DNA of 5,081 nt from positions 1-5,081 of the forward strand of contig CAMOHV010000141.1 of NCBI GenBank assembly GCA_946615275.1. Reading direction: 5' to 3'. This stretch comes from an uncultured Verrucomicrobiota bacterium (lineage in GTDB: Bacteria; Verrucomicrobiota; Kiritimatiellia; RFP12; UBA1067). Shown here piece after piece: positions 1 through 5,081 of this stretch. The first letter of the stretch is position 1, and every line of letters begins with the position of its first letter. The translations under genes and the position numbers were made by a program. The notes beneath the pieces were generated by a model. That model was not told the origin of the DNA and made no database searches. It was given only the letters and a program-made list of their open reading frames with translations.

Positions 1-9
1 TGGTATAAT
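1..9 (+). promoter_or_regulatory. Extended -10 promoter of the helicase gene, predicted leaderless
   Basis: TGG followed by TATAAT (positions 4-9) is a perfect extended -10 element (TGnTATAAT). Only seven bases, CTACACC, separate it from the ATG at 17. Sigma70-type initiation normally falls about 7 bases after the -10 box, which puts the start site at C16 or A17, and A17 is the nearest suitable purine. The mRNA would then begin at the ATG with no 5' leader. The seven bases contain no Shine-Dalgarno match, which agrees with this. The -35 region lies outside the window. The same arrangement recurs before proB, which raises confidence. Confidence 0.75.
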
Positions 10-16
10 CTACACC

Positions 17-3000
17 ATGGCTGAAGCACGCGTAGAGAGATGGAAGAGGAAACTCCTGGACCTGTCGCTCAGGAACAGGCTTTTGAACTGCCGCGACGGC
101 AAGCAGGTGCTGCCGCTCGCAAGCGGCGACGTCGCGAAGCTGGAGGACATGCTGGCGGCCGAGGCGTCCGTTCCCGTGGCGTCCGCGCTCGCGCCCGGCG
201 AGACGGCGAAGCGCCTCAAGGAGATCCACCGCGCGGGGAGGACCGCCGTGGAGGAGTCCGGCGTAAACTCCGTGTTCGTGGCGGTGGGGTTCCTCGAGTG
301 GAAGGACCGCGAGGACGCCGATGCGCCGCGCCGCGCGCCCGTCGTGCTGGTTCCGGTGCGCCTGGAGCGCGCGTCCGTCGCGTCTGCGTGGCGCATGGCG
401 CGCCTGGACGAGGACTCCCATGTGAACACGACGCTCGTCGAGTTCCTCCGCGCGGAGCACAGGATAACGGTCGAAGGGATGGACCCGATCCCGCAGGACG
501 ACGCGGGCGCCGACGTGGAGGCCGTCTTCGCCGCGTTCGAGAAGGCCGTCGCGCCAAAAGGCTGGAGGATCGTCCGGGAGGCTGCGCTGGGATACTTCTC
601 GTTCGGCAAGATAGTCCTCTGGAAGGATCTCACGAACCGCCTCGACGACATGAGGCGCAGCCCACTCGTGGCGCATCTGATCGAGAGCGTCGGCACGTAC
701 GACGACGGCGTTGAGGTGTTCCCGCAGGAGGAGGTCGCGCGCCACATCGACCCGACGGACCTATTCTGCCCGCTCGGCGCGGACGCCTCGCAACTGGCGG
801 CCGTCCTGTACTCGGCGATGGGGAAGACGTTCGTCCTGCACGGTCCGCCCGGGACCGGCAAGAGCCAGACGATCACGAACCTCATAGTCCACAACCTCGC
901 CCACGGCAAGCGCATCCTGTTCGTCTCCGAGAAGAAGGTGGCGCTCGACGTGGTGCATCGCCGCCTGTGCGCGGCGGGGGTGGGGCCGTTCTGCCTGGAG
1001 CTCCACTCGAACAAGTCCGGCAAGGGGCATGTCCTCGCGCAGTTCGCCGAGGCGCTGGCGGTGCCGCCCACTGGCGCGCCGTCGGGCATGGCGGGCGTGT
1101 GCCAGGCGCTCGACTCCGCGCGCAAGGAGCTCGCGGGCTACGTGGCGGCGCTCCACAAGACGCGCCCGAACGGCCTCAGCGCGTACGACTGCCTTGCGCG
1201 CGCCCACTCGGCGCATCCCGCGGCGTCTGCCGATCTCGTCTCGGCGCACTGCTCCGCGCAGAGCCGCGCGAAGGCCGACTCCATGGCGCAGCGCGCCGAC
1301 TCCCTTGCGGCGGAGTGGGCCGGCGTCGATCCCGACGCCTACCGCGCGCTCGCTCCCGTCCTGGGGGCGCAGTGGTCGCCGGAGGCCGAGAAGTCCGCGG
1401 CCGAGGCGCTCGACGCCCTCGTGGCCGCGCTCGCCGCGGAGGAGTCCGGCGGCTTCGTCGCGAAGGTGAAGCGCTGGTGGCGCTCTTTCCTGCTGAGGAA
1501 GGTTGTGTCGCTGCCGTTCTCGGCGAAGGCCGGGGAGGCGCGCGCGCGGCTGGAGTCAGCCCGCGAGCGGCTCGGCGACTCGCGGCTCGTCTTCGCCTAC
1601 CGCGCGCAGAGGGCCGGGGCGGCGGCGGACGGCCTTGCGGCCTTCGCGGACGCCATGGAGAAGGGCGCGTTCGCCCCCTCCGACGCGGCGCGCGTATTCT
1701 CCGATTCGTATGCGGCCAAGACGCTCGCCGAGATACTCTCCGCCGAGAAGTCCCTGTCATCCTTCGCCGGGCTCCGCCAGGAGGAGAGGATACGCGCGTT
1801 CCGCGAAGCGGACAAGCTGCTCGCCGAGGCCGTGAAGAAGAGCGTCTTCGCGCGCCTCGCCGCCCGCCTCCCCGAAGGGCGCGGCGACGACTGCCCCGAG
1901 AAGTCCGAGCTTGGCCTCCTCAAGCGCGAATGCGCCAAGAAGGCGCGCCAGAAGCCAGTGCGCCAGCTGCTCGCCGAGATGAAGGGCGTCGTGGGGCGGC
2001 TCAAGCCGTGCTTCCTGATGAGCCCGCTCTCCGTGTCGCAGTATCTGCCGCCGGACGCCGAGCCGTTCGACCTCGTTGTGTTCGACGAGGCGTCGCAGAT
2101 CCCCGTCTGGGACGCCGTCGGCGTGATAGCGCGCGGCAGGCAGACGATCATCGTGGGCGACCCCAAGCAGATGCCGCCAACCAACTTCTTCCAGAAGGGC
2201 GACGTCTCCGCCGAGGAGGAGGACGACGACGCGGCTGTGGAGGACATGGAGAGCATCCTCGACGAGTCGCTCGCCCTCGGCATCCACTCCGCCTACCTCG
2301 ACTGGCACTACCGCAGCCGCGACGAGTCGCTGATCGCGTTCAGCAACGTCCACTACTACGAGGACCGCCTCAACACGTTCCCCGCCGCGAAGCGCGCGCC
2401 CGGCTACGGGGTGTCGCTCCACTTCGTGGAGGGCGGAGTGTACGATGCGCGCGCCAAGCGCACAAACCAGAAGGAGGCCGAGGCCGTCGTCGACTGGATA
2501 TTCGAGGAGGCCGCGCGGCCCGACGCCCGCAGCGTGGGCGTGGTGACGTTCAGCCTCGCGCAGAAGAACCTGATCGAGGACCTTGTGGAGAAGCGCGCCG
2601 CCGAGAATCCGAAGCTCGCCGCCTTCTTCGACGAGTCGCGCGAGGACCCGTTCTTCGTCAAGAACCTCGAGAACGTGCAGGGCGACGAGCGCGACGTGAT
2701 ACTCTTCTCCGTTGGCTACGCGCCTGACTCGAAGGGCGATTTCGCCATGAACTTCGGCCCGCTCAACCGCGAGGGCGGCGAAAGGCGCCTCAACGTGGCG
2801 GTGACGCGCGCCAGGCGGCAGGTCGTCGTCTTCTCGTCCGTCCACGCCGAGCAGATCGACCTCTCCCGCACCAAGGCCGTGGGCGCGGCGCATCTCAAGG
2901 ACTTCCTGGACTACGCCGCCCGCGGCGGCGAAACCCGCGCAGACAGGGCCGCCCCCGTCGAGGCGCCCATCGCCGAGGCCGCCGAGTTCCTTCGCTCCAA

Positions 3001-3559
3001 CGGCTATTCCGTCGTGGAGGGCGTGGGCGCGTCCTCTAGGCGCGTCGACCTCGCCGTGATGCGCCCGGGCGCGGAGGGGGAGTACATGCTGGGGATCCTC
3101 GGCGACGGCCCGGCGTACGGCGCCGACGCCACGGTTCGCGACCGCGACGCCCTGCGCGTGGAGGTCCTCCAGTCGCTTGGATGGAACGTGTTCCGCCTGT
3201 GGAGCGTCGACTGGGCGCTCGACCGCCCGCGCGCCGAGAAGAGGCTCCTGGACGCGCTCGGCAGGCTTAAGGCCAATCCGGCCGTCCGCCTCCCCGAGCC
3301 GGTGAAGGCCAATCCGGAGGAGCTCAAGCGCGTCCTGAAGCCACTGCCTCCGCCCGGGCGCGCCCCCGTCGCAGCGCCGAAGACGCGCCGCCCGGTGGAG
3401 ACCGTGCCGGACGTGGAGATCCGCGCCATGCGCGACGACGTGGTGAAGGCGTACGGCAGCTGCCCCGACGACGTGATCTACAAGGAGATCTCCCGCCGTC
3501 TCGGCTACGCCACGCTTTCGCCGAAGGCGCGCGCCCATCTGCAGCAGGTCCTCGGATGA
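17..3559 (+). CDS. DUF4011 / superfamily 1 helicase / Vsr-like nuclease / DUF3320-like protein
   Basis: This is a large, probably cytoplasmic, nucleic-acid-dependent ATPase fused to a nuclease-like domain. Residues 1 to about 230 look like DUF4011: the opening WKRKLLDLSLRNRLLN (9-24) is that family's signature and fixes the ATG start. The SF1 (UPF1/Dna2-like, AAA_11/AAA_12) core follows: Walker A GPPGTGKSQT (276-285), motif Ia ILFVSEKKVAL (300-310), Walker B VVFDEASQIP (687-696), motif III VGDPKQMPP (713-721), motif IV WHYRS (763-767), motif V VQGDERD (887-893) and motif VI VAVTRARRQ (927-935). Residues about 355-660, between motifs Ia and II, form a long charged Ala/Glu/Arg-rich helical insert, and an acidic loop (EEEDDDAAVED) lies at 733-743. 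Residues about 980-1085 resemble the REase_MTES_1575/Vsr fold: RRVDLAV (1008-1014), LGILGDG (1025-1031), RDRDALR (1041-1047), LGWNVFRLWSVDW (1054-1066). A Pro-rich linker (about 1090-1130) leads to a DUF3320-like helical end (about 1133-1180). No frame break is seen; 1180 residues is on the short side for the family as I know it. As I recall, the DUF4011-helicase-Vsr architecture has been reported as a single-gene anti-phage system. Substrate and defence role here are inferred. It appears monocistronic. Confidence 0.93.
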   Translation: MAEARVERWKRKLLDLSLRNRLLNCRDGKQVLPLASGDVAKLEDMLAAEASVPVASALAPGETAKRLKEIHRAGRTAVEESGVNSVFVAVGFLEWKDREDADAPRRAPVVLVPVRLERASVASAWRMARLDEDSHVNTTLVEFLRAEHRITVEGMDPIPQDDAGADVEAVFAAFEKAVAPKGWRIVREAALGYFSFGKIVLWKDLTNRLDDMRRSPLVAHLIESVGTYDDGVEVFPQEEVARHIDPTDLFCPLGADASQLAAVLYSAMGKTFVLHGPPGTGKSQTITNLIVHNLAHGKRILFVSEKKVALDVVHRRLCAAGVGPFCLELHSNKSGKGHVLAQFAEALAVPPTGAPSGMAGVCQALDSARKELAGYVAALHKTRPNGLSAYDCLARAHSAHPAASADLVSAHCSAQSRAKADSMAQRADSLAAEWAGVDPDAYRALAPVLGAQWSPEAEKSAAEALDALVAALAAEESGGFVAKVKRWWRSFLLRKVVSLPFSAKAGEARARLESARERLGDSRLVFAYRAQRAGAAADGLAAFADAMEKGAFAPSDAARVFSDSYAAKTLAEILSAEKSLSSFAGLRQEERIRAFREADKLLAEAVKKSVFARLAARLPEGRGDDCPEKSELGLLKRECAKKARQKPVRQLLAEMKGVVGRLKPCFLMSPLSVSQYLPPDAEPFDLVVFDEASQIPVWDAVGVIARGRQTIIVGDPKQMPPTNFFQKGDVSAEEEDDDAAVEDMESILDESLALGIHSAYLDWHYRSRDESLIAFSNVHYYEDRLNTFPAAKRAPGYGVSLHFVEGGVYDARAKRTNQKEAEAVVDWIFEEAARPDARSVGVVTFSLAQKNLIEDLVEKRAAENPKLAAFFDESREDPFFVKNLENVQGDERDVILFSVGYAPDSKGDFAMNFGPLNREGGERRLNVAVTRARRQVVVFSSVHAEQIDLSRTKAVGAAHLKDFLDYAARGGETRADRAAPVEAPIAEAAEFLRSNGYSVVEGVGASSRRVDLAVMRPGAEGEYMLGILGDGPAYGADATVRDRDALRVEVLQSLGWNVFRLWSVDWALDRPRAEKRLLDALGRLKANPAVRLPEPVKANPEELKRVLKPLPPPGRAPVAAPKTRRPVETVPDVEIRAMRDDVVKAYGSCPDDVIYKEISRRLGYATLSPKARAHLQQVLG

Positions 3560-3565
3560 GCAGTC

Positions 3566-3580
3566 GGCCTTCGGCCTTTT
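3566..3580 (+). terminator. Weak terminator-like hairpin after the helicase gene
   Basis: Seven bases after the helicase stop codon, GGCC-TTC-GGCC can fold into a 4-bp, all-G/C stem with a three-base loop, directly followed by TTTT (3577-3580). The position and order suit an intrinsic terminator. The stem and U-tract are both short, so termination may be partial or may depend on the longer hairpin just downstream. Confidence 0.4.
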
Positions 3581-3614
3581 AGTCGCATCCTGCGGCGTTG
3601 CCGTAGGGGCGATT
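3581..3614 (+). other. Strand-specific 15-bp RNA hairpin in the 3' region of the helicase transcript
   Basis: Bases 3581-3596 pair with 3600-3614 around a GTT loop (3597-3599). The stem has 15 pairs, with A3587 bulged and three G-U wobbles (3582/3613, 3588/3608, 3592/3604). The wobbles would become A-C mismatches in the opposite strand's RNA, so the structure favours a plus-strand transcript. It starts immediately after the TTTT of the small terminator-like hairpin. It may be a 3' end stabiliser, part of a bipartite terminator, or a piece of a small RNA. No T-tract follows it. The pairing was found by eye, not by an energy calculation. Confidence 0.5.
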
Positions 3615-3631
3615 CGGCGGCGGTTCCAGTA

Positions 3632-3652
3632 GAACGGGCTGCCAGCCCGTTC
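3632..3652. repeat. Perfect 21-bp palindrome (10-bp arms, one central base)
   Basis: GAACGGGCTG, a central C, then CAGCCCGTTC is a perfect inverted repeat. As RNA it gives a 9-bp stem with a GCC loop. As DNA it could be a dyad binding site, though it lies about 100 bp upstream of the proB start, or a dispersed REP-like element. Its core ACGGGCTGCCAGCCCGT (3634-3650) shares its layout with a second hairpin at 3670-3686. It is not followed by a T-tract, so it is not a standard terminator. Single-copy or repeated status cannot be judged from this window. Confidence 0.6.
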
Positions 3653-3660
3653 GGGAATTG

Positions 3661-3714
3661 AGGAATCCGGTGGGACCTGGCCCCACATGGGATTTTACGC
3701 GTTTGCTGATTCCT
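3661..3714. repeat. Nested inverted repeat upstream of the proB promoter
   Basis: AGGAATC (3661-3667) and GATTCCT (3708-3714) are perfect 7-bp inverted arms. They enclose a smaller hairpin, GTGGG (3670-3674) pairing with CCCAC (3682-3686) around a 7-base loop. The right outer arm ends about 38 bp before the predicted proB start site, just upstream of where a -35 element would lie. It could be a degraded small palindromic element or a regulatory structure; the sequence alone does not decide. The interval after the inner hairpin (ATTTTACGCGTTTG) is more AT-rich than the surrounding genes. Confidence 0.45.
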
Positions 3715-3735
3715 GAGCCAGAATGCGCCGGAATA

Positions 3736-3744
3736 TGCTATAAT
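3736..3744 (+). promoter_or_regulatory. Extended -10 promoter of proB, predicted leaderless
   Basis: TGC followed by TATAAT (3739-3744) is a perfect extended -10 box. Eight bases, ATCAGCCA, separate it from the ATG at 3753, so transcription should start at about 3751-3753, most likely A3752 or A3753. The mRNA would carry zero or one leader base. There is no Shine-Dalgarno sequence. With a 16-18 bp spacer the -35 position reads roughly GAGCCAG, far from TTGACA, so the promoter probably depends on the extended -10 contact. Confidence 0.8.
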
Positions 3745-3752
3745 ATCAGCCA

Positions 3753-4565
3753 ATGAAAAACAAGGGCAATCTCCTCAAGGAGCGCGCCGTCCTGAAGGAC
3801 GCAAGGCGCGTGGTGGTGAAGGTGGGGACGCACTCCATCGCCAAGAAGACGGGCCGGCCGGACTATGCCGCGCTCCGCCGCGTCGTCAACGGCGTGTGCG
3901 AGCTGCGCAAGGCCGGCATGGAGGTTCTGTTCGTCTCCTCCGGCGCCGTCGCCGCCGGCATAGAGGCGCTGGGCCTCAAGTCGCGTCCGACCGAGACCAC
4001 CGACGTGCAGATGTGCGCCGCCGTGGGCCAGGCGCGCTTCATAGCCGAATACGAGAAGCTCTTCGCCGCCCGCGACGTGAAGATAGGGCAGGTGCTGCTC
4101 ACGCACGCGGACTTCGGCGACCGCCGCCGCGTCGCGAACCTGCGTCGTTCCCTCGACCACCTCGTGCGCGCAGGCGTTGTGCCCGTCATAAACGAGAACG
4201 ACATCGTCGCCGACGAGGAGATCAAGGGTCTCACGTTCGGCGACAACGACTGGCTCTCCTCGCTCGTCGTCAAGCTCGTCCACGCCGACGCGCTCGTCCT
4301 GCTCACGACCGTGGACGGCCTTCTCGGCGAAGACGGCCGCCGCGTGCCGGCGATCGGCAAGATGCGCGACGCGCTCAAGCTCGTCCACGCAGGGCAGAAG
4401 GGCGCGCTCTCGAAGGGGGGGATGGACTCCAAGCTGAAGGCCGTGGCGAACGCGGCCAAGTCCGGCGCGAACGTGGTGATCGCGAACGCGGCGCGTCCGC
4501 ATGTGCTTTCGGCGATCTTCGCCGGGCGCGACGTGGGCACGTTCGTGCCGGGAAGCGCGCTCTGA
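3753..4565 (+). CDS. proB: Glutamate 5-kinase, catalytic domain only
   Basis: It phosphorylates L-glutamate with ATP to gamma-glutamyl phosphate, the first step of proline synthesis, in the cytoplasm. The 270 residues carry the amino-acid kinase fold: nucleotide-binding VVVKVGTHS (20-28), VSSGAVAAG (61-69), AAVGQARF (89-96), VGQ/LLTHAD-type strand IGQVLLTHAD (111-120), glutamate-binding VINENDIVA (145-153), FGDNDWLSS (162-170), LLTTVDGLL (183-191) and KGGMDSK (221-227). It ends at about the point where E. coli ProB (367 residues) continues into its PUA domain, so this is the short form. Two positions differ from the usual pattern as I know it: GTHS instead of GTS-type, and KGGM instead of GTGGM-type. 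The start is fixed by the promoter at 3736-3744 and by AT-rich first codons (MKNKGN); it gives a 17-residue lead before the first strand, longer than in E. coli. No proA follows; a phosphoesterase gene does. A related amino-acid kinase is a less likely alternative. Confidence 0.93.
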   Translation: MKNKGNLLKERAVLKDARRVVVKVGTHSIAKKTGRPDYAALRRVVNGVCELRKAGMEVLFVSSGAVAAGIEALGLKSRPTETTDVQMCAAVGQARFIAEYEKLFAARDVKIGQVLLTHADFGDRRRVANLRRSLDHLVRAGVVPVINENDIVADEEIKGLTFGDNDWLSSLVVKLVHADALVLLTTVDGLLGEDGRRVPAIGKMRDALKLVHAGQKGALSKGGMDSKLKAVANAAKSGANVVIANAARPHVLSAIFAGRDVGTFVPGSAL

Positions 4566-4577
4566 GGGGGCGGGGGG
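4565..4577 (+). promoter_or_regulatory. G-rich ribosome-binding stretch before the GTG-started phosphoesterase gene
   Basis: AGGGGGCGGGGGG begins on the last base of the proB stop codon and ends four bases before the GTG at 4582. AGGGGG resembles an anti-Shine-Dalgarno partner, but at 11 bases from the start it is distant; the nearer GGGGGG run is a poor match. Translation may also rely on coupling to proB termination. The contrast with the two leaderless genes is notable. Confidence 0.4.
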
Positions 4578-4581
4578 CGCC

Positions 4582-5081
4582 GTGCGCTACGCGATTCTGT
4601 CAGACGTCCACGCCAACGAGGCCGCCCTCAGGACGGTCCTCACGGACGCCCAGGACTCCGGAGCCTCGTGCATCTTCTGCCTTGGGGACGTCCTCGGCTA
4701 CGGCCCCGACCCCGTCGCCGCGCTCGAACTCGTCCACGACCGCGCGCATGTCTGCCTTCTCGGCAACCACGACGCCGCCGTGTGCGGCATGATGCCGGTG
4801 GAGGACTTCACGCCCGTCGCGGCCAACGCAGTTGCCTCGCACCGCTCGCTGCTCTCGCCGAAGGCCATGGACTGGCTTAGGACGCTCCCCCCGGTGTGCG
4901 AGGGCCCCGGCTTCGCCTGCGCCCACGGCGACTTCTCCGACCCCGCCGCGTTCAACTACATCCTCGACGCGGAGGACGCGATGCCGTCCTGGCAGTCGCG
5001 CGGCGAGCAGCTTCTATTCGTGGGCCATACCCACCAGCCGGGGATATACGTCCTCGGCTCGAGCGGCGAGCCGCATCGGCT
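4582..5081 (+). CDS. Calcineurin-like metallophosphoesterase (N-terminal 166 residues, cut by the window end)
   Basis: It is a dinuclear-metal phosphoesterase of the YfcE/MJ0912-like type (Metallophos_2), probably cytoplasmic; no signal peptide is seen. All expected metal and catalytic motifs are present in order: SDVHAN (7-12; Asp8, His10), LGDVLGYGPDP (34-44; Asp36), GNHD (61-64; Asn62, His63), AHGDF (114-118; His115) and GHTHQP (148-153; His149, His151). Family members of this type usually run to about 180-250 residues, so a C-terminal part is missing beyond the window. GTG is the chosen start because MRYAILSDVHAN puts the first beta strand and metal motif at the normal distance from the N-terminus and no ATG lies upstream in frame after the proB stop. 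The 16-nt gap to proB indicates one operon. The substrate is unknown; phosphodiesters, nucleotides or phosphoproteins are all possible in this family, and a proline-pathway role is not implied. Confidence 0.9.
   Translation, partial: MRYAILSDVHANEAALRTVLTDAQDSGASCIFCLGDVLGYGPDPVAALELVHDRAHVCLLGNHDAAVCGMMPVEDFTPVAANAVASHRSLLSPKAMDWLRTLPPVCEGPGFACAHGDFSDPAAFNYILDAEDAMPSWQSRGEQLLFVGHTHQPGIYVLGSSGEPHR

Noticed and set aside
10..1125. 371-codon minus-strand open frame opposite the DUF4011 region
   Set aside because: Ser/Arg/Ala/Thr-rich low-complexity translation without domain signals; a shadow of the real gene.
967..2727. 586-codon plus-strand open frame inside the helicase gene in another frame
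   Set aside because: Arg/Gly/Ala-rich translation typical of out-of-frame reading of GC-rich DNA; the correct frame is uninterrupted here.
1757..3688. 643-codon open frame on the minus strand, running antisense to the helicase gene
   Set aside because: Its composition is what the complement of a GC3-biased gene produces, it lacks recognisable motifs, and the plus-strand frame has clear helicase motifs throughout.
3560..3752. CRISPR array, tRNA or small protein gene in the intergenic region
   Set aside because: No regularly spaced direct repeats, no tRNA cloverleaf and no start-led frame with a ribosome site were found; only hairpins and the promoter.
3738..4502. 254-codon minus-strand open frame opposite proB
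   Set aside because: The plus frame encodes all glutamate kinase motifs; the antisense translation has no family features and would have no promoter of its own that I can see.
4564..4579. G-rich run between proB and the phosphoesterase gene as a G-quadruplex
   Set aside because: Only two long G runs are present; four separate runs of three or more are not, so a stable quadruplex is poorly supported.

Overview
The window is GC-rich bacterial DNA with three plus-strand genes and one short intergenic region. Nearly all third codon positions are G or C, which is why long antisense and out-of-frame open frames appear. The organism cannot be fixed from the sequence. GC-rich coding DNA, near-perfect TATAAT boxes placed almost on the start codon, and palindromic intergenic elements would fit an uncultured PVC-type lineage (Kiritimatiellota/Lentisphaerota-like), but this is a weak guess.

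Layout: (1) Positions 17-3559 encode a complete 1180-residue protein with a DUF4011-type N-terminus, a split superfamily 1 helicase core, a Vsr-like PD-(D/E)XK nuclease-like domain (REase_MTES_1575 type) and a C-terminal DUF3320-like module. Proteins of this architecture are candidate or known anti-phage/DNA-processing enzymes. (2) Positions 3560-3752 are non-coding and unusually rich in structure. They hold a weak terminator-like hairpin, a 15-bp hairpin that pairs properly only in plus-strand RNA, a perfect 10-bp-arm palindrome, a second hairpin of the same layout nested in a wider inverted repeat, and the proB promoter. (3) Positions 3753-4565 encode a glutamate 5-kinase (ProB) consisting of the catalytic domain only, without a PUA domain. 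(4) Position 4582 to the window end encodes the first 166 residues of a calcineurin-like metallophosphoesterase, 16 nt after proB and probably co-transcribed with it.

The most notable signal is regulatory. Both ATG-initiated genes carry an extended -10 box, TGnTATAAT, that ends only 7 or 8 nt before the ATG, and neither has a Shine-Dalgarno sequence. Transcription should start at or within about a base of the start codon, so both mRNAs are predicted to be leaderless. The internal operon gene, which cannot have its own such promoter, instead starts with GTG after a G-rich stretch. The helicase and the proB pair appear to be separate transcription units with no obvious functional link.
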